5,375 nt of DNA from positions 1 through 5,375 of the forward strand of contig JACRKM010000037.1 in NCBI GenBank assembly GCA_016219765.1, in the 5' to 3' direction. Both the position numbers and the translations under genes were made by a program. Positions 1-4,790 of this stretch are shown in pieces. The stretch is from Candidatus Woesearchaeota archaeon (GTDB lineage Archaea > Nanobdellota > Nanobdellia > Woesearchaeales > UBA11576). Below the pieces are notes generated by a model. That model saw nothing but the letters and a program-made list of their open reading frames with translations, was not told the DNA's origin and did not search any database. Within the stretch, counting starts at the first letter, position 1. Every line of letters starts with the position of its first letter.

Positions 1-2
1 GT

Positions 3-215
3 CTGCTATCACCGGTTGAGGTCAAGAAGAAAACAGACTATTTTGCTCAGCGCGAGAGTAAACTAAAGCATTTGATTGAGCCACGACCGATCTCTGCAAG
101 GGTGAAACGCCTCCTTGCGAAACAGCGATTACGACGATTGAAATCGCGATTGTCGAACTTAGCAAAAAATAGATCGCGAAAAAAAGAAACACGAACGCGT
201 GATTTCCATGAATGA
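3..215 (+). CDS. C-terminal end of a basic protein (partial, 5' end outside window)
   Basis: The reading frame is open from the left edge and ends at TGA 213-215, leaving 70 residues. The visible part begins LLSPVEVKKKTDYFAQRESK and becomes very rich in Arg and Lys (for example RVKRLLAKQRLRRLKSRLS, then RSRKKETRTRDFHE), with helix-like spacing and no Cys. Such a tail would suit nucleic-acid or ribosome binding, but I do not recognise a family and give no function. The frame is the only one of the three + frames that stays open across this stretch. Its stop overlaps the ATG of the next short ORF (ATGAATGA), a typical translational-coupling arrangement that supports both being real. The N-terminal part lies before the window. 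Confidence 0.6.
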   Translation: MLSPVEVKKKTDYFAQRESKLKHLIEPRPISARVKRLLAKQRLRRLKSRLSNLAKNRSRKKETRTRDFHE

Positions 216-345
216 TTCCACAAGAGACTTGCTGCGCTGGTTTTTCAGGGTCGACTTCAGCGACTGGACGAATTACGCGGCGATGATCCTTACAGGGTTT
301 CTGCTGTATTGGGGTGTCCGGACGATAATAAGTACAGTGGCGTGA
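208..345 (+). CDS. Short single-pass membrane protein (45 aa), unknown function
   Basis: The ORF starts at ATG 208 and ends at TGA 343-345. It encodes 45 residues beginning MNDSTRDLLRWFFRVDFSDW. The second half (about residues 22-44, NYAAMILTGFLLYWGVRTII) is one hydrophobic helix long enough to span a membrane. The first half is amphipathic, with WFF and DW pairs and Arg residues that would sit at the membrane face. The start overlaps the stop of the preceding basic protein by eight bases, so the two are probably translated together. The gene converges on the NMD3 gene, with 26 bases between the stops. I do not recognise a family; small single-helix proteins of this size are often missed by gene callers. 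Its short length leaves some doubt. Confidence 0.55.
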   Translation: MNDSTRDLLRWFFRVDFSDWTNYAAMILTGFLLYWGVRTIISTVA

Positions 346-371
346 CGGTTGTACCATAAGCTGCCGGCACA

Positions 372-1166
372 CTATTCGAGAAATACCTTCTTTCCGTTCT
401 TTATATCAATGCCGCATACCCGTTTTCCGATGCTGGTGATCTGTATTTCGCGTTCACCTTTCTTGACGACTTGCCCGACTGCATAGGGCCGCAGCCGAAA
501 ATAAACGCTGAGCCGGTATACGTCTTTACTGGTTTGTCGGTCGCGCGTGAAAAGACGGGCTGATTCCTTGAATTCTCCACTGAATCGTGCACGGATTCGT
601 TTGCCAAGCGCCCGCAGATACTTGTTTGATGAAATCTGGAAGTCGATTCCGTCGCGTTCAGGAATCTCTTTAGTGATGAAGATTCCCCGTGACTGGTGTT
701 TGGCGATATCATTTCGCACATAGGAGATAAGTTCATTACTTGGACTGCGCAGCTGGAGAACGCCTTCGAAGTATGGCGTCCCCTGTTTTGAACAATATGG
801 ACACACTGTGCCCCTGATTCTTCCAGGAACCCTGTAACCTTCACGGCCGAAAGACACGTCGATGTCAAAGTCGAGATCGATGCCGGGATTGATGTTCTTG
901 TGGGGTAGGCTTGAGCTGATCTGTGTCCGTTGCTGTCCTTCGTGCTTGATTTTTTCGGATGCGACAGCTGCCACCGCGTCATCTGCTGTTTTGCTTTCAA
1001 CCCATTTGTGCCGCAACCGGAATCTGCCGCAGTAGGCACAAATTGTTACAATAATTTCCTTGAATTCAAGTCCTGCCGCTAACGCGGCGCACGCTCCACA
1101 CAATGCGCTTTCCTGTGAAATGCCTTTCTTTCCGCACCGTGGACAGAAGCGTTCGAGTTTTTTCAT
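372..1166 (-). CDS. NMD3 family zinc-binding protein
   Basis: The 264-residue protein carries the Cys pairs of the NMD3 N-terminal region: CPRC at residues 8-11 with CGAC at 23-26, CAYC at 43-46, and CPYC at 122-125 followed by YFEGVLQLR, a signature stretch of the family. In eukaryotes NMD3 is the adaptor that binds the 60S ribosomal subunit for nuclear export. Archaea keep a shorter version without the export signals, presumed to act on the large subunit in the cytoplasm, but its role there is not settled. The C-terminal half (about 126-264) has no Cys pairs and ends in a small beta-rich part (GQVVKKGEREIQITSIGKRV). ATG 1166 is the right start: it lies 24 bases after the centre of a TATA box, so the mRNA is probably leaderless. 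It is divergent from the signal peptidase gene. Confidence 0.85.
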   Translation of the reverse strand: MKKLERFCPRCGKKGISQESALCGACAALAAGLEFKEIIVTICAYCGRFRLRHKWVESKTADDAVAAVASEKIKHEGQQRTQISSSLPHKNINPGIDLDFDIDVSFGREGYRVPGRIRGTVCPYCSKQGTPYFEGVLQLRSPSNELISYVRNDIAKHQSRGIFITKEIPERDGIDFQISSNKYLRALGKRIRARFSGEFKESARLFTRDRQTSKDVYRLSVYFRLRPYAVGQVVKKGEREIQITSIGKRVCGIDIKNGKKVFLE

Positions 1167-1183
1167 GGGCGAACACCGGCTCG

Positions 1184-1196
1184 TTATATATTTAAA
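1184..1196 (-). promoter_or_regulatory. TATA box of the NMD3 gene
   Basis: Read on the minus strand this is TTTAAATATATAA, a strong archaeal TATA box, preceded by purines (AAGG) where TFB would bind. Its centre is 24 bases before ATG 1166, so transcription should begin at or next to the start codon, giving a leaderless mRNA. It lies back to back with the signal peptidase promoter. Confidence 0.75.
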
Positions 1197-1206
1197 CCTT
1201 TTTAAA

Positions 1207-1221
1207 CGAAACCTTTATATG
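1207..1221 (+). promoter_or_regulatory. BRE plus TATA box of the signal peptidase gene
   Basis: CGAAACC (1207-1213) followed by TTTATATG (1214-1221) is a textbook archaeal BRE/TATA pair. The TATA centre is about 26 bases before ATG 1244, so the transcript should start on or within a base or two of the ATG. Only ten bases separate it from the opposing NMD3 TATA box, so the two pre-initiation complexes may compete. Confidence 0.8.
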
Positions 1222-1243
1222 CCTCATTCAACGGCAAAGCAGC

Positions 1244-1870
1244 ATGAGACGTTTAAACATTAAACGTGTGGCACACAGCGTTTGGAAATTCATCTGGGAG
1301 GAAGACTCATGGGCAAGTTGGTTTGTAAATATCATTCTTGCGTTTTTGATCATAAAATTCATCGTGTATCCTGGTTTGGGGTTGATATTGAACACATCTT
1401 ACCCGATCGTCGCGGTAGTATCAGGCAGTATGGAGCATGATGGATCGTTCGATAAGTGGTGGTCGTCTAGTGCGCTTTGCGGTCAGAAATCATGCTCGCA
1501 GGAAGAGTATTACCTGCAAGAGGGAATTACGAGAGAAGATTTTCAAGAGTTTCCATTCGAAAATGGTTTTAACATCGGCGACATCATGATCCTGTATGGA
1601 ACAACACCCGAAGACGTTCGTGTTGGGGAGGTCATAGTGTTTCGTTCGTTCCGCGCTGATCCGATCATTCACCGTGTGATAACGGTAAAAGAAAAAAATG
1701 GAGAGGCATCTTTTACGACGAAAGGAGATCACAATGCTGCATCATTTAGTTTTGAAAGTTATATTCCTGAAGATGTCTACCTCGGTCGCGCAGTAGTGCG
1801 GATACCGTATTTGGGATATATCAAGATTGGTTTTGTGAAGCTGATTGGATTATTTCAGTTGATTGTGTAA
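1244..1870 (+). CDS. Signal peptidase I, archaeal/ER type
   Basis: This membrane-bound serine protease removes signal peptides from exported proteins. Residues 26-50 form a transmembrane helix, followed by the catalytic box VSGSMEH (nucleophile Ser62). IIHRV holds His143, which takes the place of the bacterial general-base Lys, as in archaeal and ER signal peptidases. TKGDHN at 159-164 holds the conserved Asp162. A second hydrophobic stretch closes the protein (about 189-208), so both ends are membrane-anchored with the active site outside. Between the Ser and His boxes is an insert of about 45 residues (FDKWW, a Cys79/Cys84 pair, GITREDF, FPFENGFNIGD) that I associate with DPANN enzymes. At 208 residues it is a normal full length. 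The start is fixed by the TATA box 26 bases upstream; the mRNA is probably leaderless. Confidence 0.92.
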   Translation: MRRLNIKRVAHSVWKFIWEEDSWASWFVNIILAFLIIKFIVYPGLGLILNTSYPIVAVVSGSMEHDGSFDKWWSSSALCGQKSCSQEEYYLQEGITREDFQEFPFENGFNIGDIMILYGTTPEDVRVGEVIVFRSFRADPIIHRVITVKEKNGEASFTTKGDHNAASFSFESYIPEDVYLGRAVVRIPYLGYIKIGFVKLIGLFQLIV

Positions 1871-1879
1871 CTGATTATA

Positions 1880-1902
1880 TTTATGTAAATCTTTATGTAA
1901 AT
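1880..1902 (+). promoter_or_regulatory. Duplicated TATA-like box before the transcription factor S gene
   Basis: The 11-mer TTTATGTAAAT occurs at 1880-1890 and again at 1892-1902, separated by one C. Either copy can serve as a TATA box. The first would start transcription near 1910 and the second near 1922, just before the GGAGG at 1925-1929. No other promoter is visible after the signal peptidase stop. Confidence 0.5.
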
Positions 1903-1924
1903 GATTAATGTGCGGGTGTGTGGT

Positions 1925-1929
1925 GGAGG
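1925..1929 (+). promoter_or_regulatory. Shine-Dalgarno site of the transcription factor S gene
   Basis: GGAGG lies three bases before ATG 1933 and six before ATG 1936. It shows that this gene has a short leader, unlike its leaderless neighbours. The spacing slightly favours the second ATG; the protein start differs by only one Met. Confidence 0.65.
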
Positions 1930-1932
1930 TTT

Positions 1933-2250
1933 ATGATGTTTTGCCCAAAATGTAAATCGCTATTGATGCCAAAAGTGATAGAAGGCAAGCGAGTTCTTGC
2001 ATGTTCGTGCGGGCACAGCTCTGCAGGGAGCGCTACTAAACTCACGGAAAAGGTAAGTAAAAAGCACGACATGAAGATTGAAGTTGCGGACAAAGATTTT
2101 GAAACCCTCCCGGCGACTGCAGAGCACTGTCCAAAATGCGGCAATGATTCAGCGTATTATTGGCTACAGCAGACGCGGTCAGGTGACGAAGCTGAAACCA
2201 AATTCTTGCGCTGCACAAAATGCAAGCACACTTGGAGGGACTACAAATAA
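1933..2250 (+). CDS. tfs: Transcription factor S (TFIIS/RPB9-like RNA polymerase cleavage factor)
   Basis: Archaeal TFS enters the secondary channel of RNA polymerase and stimulates cleavage of backtracked RNA, rescuing stalled complexes. The 105-residue product has the family layout and length. The N-terminal zinc ribbon is FCPKC (Cys4, Cys7) with CSC (Cys24, Cys26). A linker follows, then the C-terminal ribbon with CPKC (66-69) and CTKC (94-97). The hairpin QTRSGDEAET carries the acidic pair Asp85-Glu86 that completes the cleavage site, so this should be an active cleavage factor and not one of the inactive paralogues. An in-frame GTG exists at 1918, but GGAGG lies between it and the ATGs, and family members begin at M-x-FCPKC, so I chose ATG 1933; ATG 1936 is also possible. 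The DUF167 gene follows after 87 bases. Confidence 0.92.
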   Translation: MMFCPKCKSLLMPKVIEGKRVLACSCGHSSAGSATKLTEKVSKKHDMKIEVADKDFETLPATAEHCPKCGNDSAYYWLQQTRSGDEAETKFLRCTKCKHTWRDYK

Positions 2251-2337
2251 GAACAATACTTGGAGAATAGATAGTTACATAAAAAGAGCTGAACACGTAC
2301 AAAAAGTATGTTGAAGAAATTCTAAAAATATCAAAAC

Positions 2338-2586
2338 ATGGAAAAAGACATCTTTTTATTCATCTCAAACAATCGCCTGCGGGTGATTGTGAAACCAAAC
2401 GCAAAGCAAAATGAGATCGCTTCTTGGGATGAATCGAGAAACGCCCTTCGCATTGCTATCGCTGCTGTGCCTGAAAAGGATAAGGCAAACGTTGAGCTTT
2501 TGAATTTCTTGAAGAAGTTGACTGGGAAGAAGTGTAAACTGCTCTCCGGCCACAAATCCCGTGAGAAGTTGATTGAATTTTCATGA
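2338..2586 (+). CDS. DUF167/YggU family protein
   Basis: The 82-residue product matches the small DUF167 (YggU) fold throughout: LRVIVKPNAKQNEI at 14-27, then LRIAIAAVPEKDKANVELL at 37-55, and the closing KLLSGHKSREKLI at 68-79. The family is widespread in bacteria, archaea and eukaryotes, and its biochemical role is not established. Length is normal. The only promoter-like sequence I see is a weak ATAAAAAG near 2278-2285, which would leave a leader of about 30 bases without a clear Shine-Dalgarno site; read-through from the transcription factor S gene is also possible. It converges on the UPF0200 gene. Before the mobile element at 2612 inserted, the two stop codons would have been only about eleven bases apart. 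Confidence 0.88.
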   Translation: MEKDIFLFISNNRLRVIVKPNAKQNEIASWDESRNALRIAIAAVPEKDKANVELLNFLKKLTGKKCKLLSGHKSREKLIEFS

Positions 2587-2611
2587 CAAGATAACAATTA
2601 TGCCATCTTTT

Positions 2612-2766
2612 GTGTTTGTTTAGCTAATCACTCTCACAGCACCGCCACCGACCTGCGAGCTGAACGAAAACGCATACGTCTCCACAGCTCTTTGAATACA
2701 CATTCCGCTTTTACGTACATAGCGAGCGTCGTGGCGGCGCTGTGAGCATAAGAGCTAAACAAATAC
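2612..2766. mobile_element. MITE-like element A (155 bases, 14-base TIRs, 8-base target duplication)
   Basis: The left end GTGTTTGTTTAGCT (2612-2625) and right end AGCTAAACAAATAC (2753-2766) form a terminal inverted repeat with one mismatch. Immediately outside are identical direct repeats CATCTTTT at 2604-2611 and 2767-2774, a target-site duplication. Inside, 2633-2648 pairs with 2731-2746 (16 positions, one mismatch), so each strand folds into a long stem around a loop of about 80 bases. GAGCTG/CAGCTC (2657-2662, 2684-2689) can form a smaller hairpin within it. No ORF of note is present, so it would need a transposase from elsewhere. It lies between convergent genes; its right end supplies the last two sense codons and the stop of the UPF0200 gene. 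The stem could also act as a two-way terminator. Confidence 0.82.
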
Positions 2767-3336
2767 CATCTTTTTTATTATTCTTTCGACCTTTCGCTTT
2801 AGCTCTTGAGTGGTCCCATCGTTCTTGATCAGATAATCCACCATCCTCATGCACTTCCCTACTTCCTGCCCCCCACTGCCAAGGGTCTCTTTGTCATCGA
2901 TTCTCTTGAATGCTGCGAACGTCTTCGTGTCCCCCTGCCTTGCCCGAGATCTCAGCCGTTCAAATCTTGTCTTCTGCGGCGCATTCACGCCAATCAACAC
3001 AAATGGCATTTTCTTGTTCTCTTTTTCGTAATCTTGAAACATCTTTATCTCGTCTACGTCTCTTATTCCTTCGAGAACGAATTTCTTTTTCCCACGCTTT
3101 ATCTCTTTTTTTATTGTTTCAAGCAACCTTTGTCCGAGTATAGATTTTTTGGGACTTTCTTCTCTTAGGTCTGCACCGAGCTTGCTAAGATTCTTTCGGT
3201 TAATTTTGATACTTCTCTCTTTTGCTATCTCACGTATCTCGGCAGAGAATGAGTGGTGGGTAAATCCTTTTCTCATAAAGAATTCAGCGACTTTGCCTTT
3301 TCCAGAACTGATCGGTCCGGTAATTCCAACTATCAT
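2755..3336 (-). CDS. UPF0200-like P-loop nucleotide kinase/NTPase
   Basis: The 193-residue protein resembles UPF0200, a mostly archaeal group of P-loop proteins related to dephospho-CoA and nucleoside-monophosphate kinases; its substrate is unknown. Visible are the Walker A loop GPISSGKG (7-14), the lid-like RFERLRSRAR (124-133), the LEGIRD strand (88-93), RIDDKE (145-150) and IKNDGT (170-175). The frame opens further upstream, but ATG 3336 is preferred because MIVGITG is the normal family N-terminus and a TATA box sits 28 bases before it. It is a paralogue of the N-terminal half of the next gene upstream and follows it by 70 bases. The 3' end is altered: element A supplies the final codons, giving KKMVFV. 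With the element removed the gene would read KKMA and stop, so the change is probably harmless. Confidence 0.82.
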   Translation of the reverse strand: MIVGITGPISSGKGKVAEFFMRKGFTHHSFSAEIREIAKERSIKINRKNLSKLGADLREESPKKSILGQRLLETIKKEIKRGKKKFVLEGIRDVDEIKMFQDYEKENKKMPFVLIGVNAPQKTRFERLRSRARQGDTKTFAAFKRIDDKETLGSGGQEVGKCMRMVDYLIKNDGTTQELKRKVERIIKKMVFV

Positions 3337-3360
3337 AGAGAAAAAAACAAGCTCATCTGG

Positions 3361-3368
3361 TTTATAAA
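3361..3368 (-). promoter_or_regulatory. TATA box of the UPF0200 gene
   Basis: TTTATAAA (the same on both strands) is centred 28 bases before ATG 3336, so the transcript would start a few bases upstream of, or at, the ATG. It lies in the 70-base gap after the kinase-deaminase gene, so the downstream paralogue can be transcribed on its own. Confidence 0.6.
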
Positions 3369-3406
3369 TGTGATGAGGAAATTCGCTTATTTCGCCAAGC
3401 TTTGCT

Positions 3407-4450
3407 TCACTGGTTCTTGTACGCTTCGACTGTGTTGTCAAGCACCTCAACCACTACGCGTGCGTTCCTGAAAAGTTCCATGCTCTCCTTATCAGCATGG
3501 TATCTCTTCTGGCAGACTACTCTTCTTATTCCAGCATTGATCACCATTTTTGCGCAGGTGTAGCATGGCGCGAGTTTGCAGTAGAGTGTCGCTCCATCTA
3601 TCGAAATGCCGTTTCTTGCTGCCAGCGCAACAGCATTCATCTCGGCGTGGTTGGTTCGCATGCAGTGCTGTGACACGTTGCCATCTTCGTGTGTCACTTT
3701 CTTCATGAGATGCCCCACGTCATCGCAGTGTGGCGCCCCTATAGGGCTGCCGACGTAACCTGTTGAGATGATCCTCTTGTCTTTGACAAGGACCACTGCT
3801 GTCCTTCCTCGGTCGCATGTCGCCCTCTTTGAGACAGCATCGACGATTCCCATGAAATACTCATCCCAGCTTGGCCTTACGTACACTGGCAATTTTTCAG
3901 CTTTCTTTCGTAAGGCGTCTGCAAGCCTATCAACCTTCTTGTGGAGCTCTTTGAGTCTCCTGTCGTTTATCACGACGATCTCCGCAAGCTTTGCGACGTT
4001 TGTCAACTGCTGCCCCGGGCCGCTTTCCTGGCTTTCAATCTTCTCTTTTTCCTTAAGTTCTTTGAGTGTTCTCGGGTCGTTTTCTCTGTTGCGTTGTTTT
4101 ATTCTTGCAAATCGAATCTTGATTGGACTCCTGACTTCGACCAGAAAGAAATGACCGTGTTTTCTAAGCGCCTTTGCTTCTGCCGGCGTTCTTATCGATG
4201 TTACTACATAAGCTCCCTCTTTTAGCTTGATGCTCTCAAGTGCGCGCTCGCCAAGGGTCCCATGTCCAAACTTTTCGCGCAGCTCGTTGCCTATGCTGAT
4301 CAGATTGTCCCTCGTTATCTCTACACTTCTTCTGTTCAGCTCTTCGCGCAGCATATCAGAAAGCGAGATGTGTTTGAAACCTTTGCTGACGAGGTATTCT
4401 GCAACAGAATCTTTCCCAGAAGCGTACATGCCTGTTAATCCTATTATCAA
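3407..4450 (-). CDS. UPF0200-like P-loop domain fused to dCMP deaminase
   Basis: This 347-residue protein has two domains. Residues 1-180 are a UPF0200-like P-loop domain: GMYASGKD (7-14, with Asp where Ser/Thr is usual, as in T4-type dNMP kinases), TSIRTP (84-89), RFARIKQRNR (113-122) and VIND (160-163). Residues 192-347 are a dCMP deaminase, which converts dCMP to dUMP for dTTP synthesis. It has GYVGSPIGAPHCDDVGH (231-247), HCMRTNHAE with zinc ligand His268 and proton-shuttle Glu270, and PCYTC with zinc ligands Cys296 and Cys299. The P-loop domain may phosphorylate a deoxynucleotide, but this is inference. The start is probably TTG 4450: it aligns with the paralogue's Met, places Walker A at the same residue, and has GGGTGGT before it. 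A longer form from TTG 4477 is open but poorly placed relative to the TATA box. Confidence 0.85.
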   Translation of the reverse strand: MIIGLTGMYASGKDSVAEYLVSKGFKHISLSDMLREELNRRSVEITRDNLISIGNELREKFGHGTLGERALESIKLKEGAYVVTSIRTPAEAKALRKHGHFFLVEVRSPIKIRFARIKQRNRENDPRTLKELKEKEKIESQESGPGQQLTNVAKLAEIVVINDRRLKELHKKVDRLADALRKKAEKLPVYVRPSWDEYFMGIVDAVSKRATCDRGRTAVVLVKDKRIISTGYVGSPIGAPHCDDVGHLMKKVTHEDGNVSQHCMRTNHAEMNAVALAARNGISIDGATLYCKLAPCYTCAKMVINAGIRRVVCQKRYHADKESMELFRNARVVVEVLDNTVEAYKNQ

Positions 4451-4464
4451 TATACCACCCAATA

Positions 4465-4475
4465 ATTTGTTTAGC
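4465..4475 (-). repeat. Solo copy of 11 bases of the MITE terminal repeat
   Basis: ATTTGTTTAGC here is identical to positions 3-13 of the terminal repeat of elements A and B, and lies 26 bases from the left end of element B in the same orientation. No partner end or target duplication is visible nearby. It may be a remnant of an older insertion, a transposase-binding site, or coincidence in AT-rich DNA. Confidence 0.4.
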
Positions 4476-4479
4476 AAAT

Positions 4480-4490
4480 CTATTTTTATT
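4480..4490 (-). promoter_or_regulatory. Probable TATA box of the UPF0200-dCMP deaminase gene, inside the target duplication of element B
   Basis: On the minus strand AATAAAAATAG lies next to the end of element B. The first eight bases are the element's target duplication. Its centre is about 35 bases before TTG 4450, giving a transcript start near 4460 and a short leader that includes GGGTGGT. The sequence just upstream of the TATA box is now the element's own end (AAACAAATAC). Confidence 0.5.
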
Positions 4491-4735
4491 GTATTTGTTT
4501 AGCTCACTTGGTGCGTTCACACTTTTCACGACCAGCACCGCTCGGACGTGCTACGCACATCCTCGCTCATTTTCCGCCACAGCCAGCTCGTGCATTAATA
4601 CTGCGTAGTTATAGCCGACATTCCCCGGATGGGACAACCCCCTTGTCGGCAGTGATAACGAAATATTCCGCCCTCGCGAGAAGGCGGTGGCGGAAAATGT
4701 GCTAGTCGTGATTAAGCAGATAGCTAAACAAATAC
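4491..4735. mobile_element. MITE-like element B (245 bases, 14-base TIRs, 8-base target duplication)
   Basis: GTATTTGTTTAGCT (4491-4504) and AGCTAAACAAATAC (4722-4735) are perfect terminal inverted repeats, matching those of element A. Perfect 8-base direct repeats TTTTTATT flank it at 4483-4490 and 4736-4743. The interior is a nest of stems: 4526-4538 with 4699-4711 (13 positions, one G-U on the minus-strand RNA), 4568-4580 with 4687-4699 (13, perfect), 4608-4612 with 4655-4659, and 4614-4620 with 4644-4650 (7, perfect). A side hairpin 4544-4551/4555-4562 is also present. Apart from the ends it shows little similarity to element A. The ORF that can be drawn across it looks spurious. It accounts for most of the 340-base gap between two minus-strand genes, and its left end forms the upstream edge of the kinase-deaminase promoter. 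Confidence 0.85.
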
Positions 4736-4790
4736 TTTTTATTTATTGTGTTGTCAAGTGAAGAGGACGACTAGAATCAGGCGGGAAGAA

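Noticed and set aside
22..372. 116-residue minus-strand ORF at the left edge
   Set aside because: It lies opposite the overlapping pair of + strand ORFs, shows no family resemblance, and would overlap the NMD3 stop codon; treated as a shadow.
3337..3450. N-terminal extension of the stand-alone UPF0200 protein to 3450
   Set aside because: The extension would overlap the upstream gene, runs through the TATA box at 3361-3368, and precedes the normal family N-terminus MIVGITG.
4614..4650. tRNA or known riboswitch at the apex of element B
   Set aside because: There is a good 7-base stem with G-rich and C-rich loops, but no cloverleaf, T-loop motif or acceptor end, and no riboswitch consensus I recognise.
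4508..4705. 65-residue + strand ORF spanning element B
   Set aside because: It lies wholly within the paired arms of the element, has a non-ATG start without promoter or Shine-Dalgarno site, and resembles no family I know.
4491..4735. SRP RNA or RNase P RNA
   Set aside because: The size is roughly right, but the conserved SRP helix 8 and RNase P core sequences are not visible, and the inverted ends with target duplications mark a mobile element.
2604..4743. Elements A and B as the two ends of one composite transposon carrying the UPF0200 and deaminase genes
   Set aside because: Each element has its own perfect 8-base duplication and the outermost repeats differ (CATCTTTT on the left, TTTTTATT on the right). 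Two separate insertions explain this better than one composite insertion.
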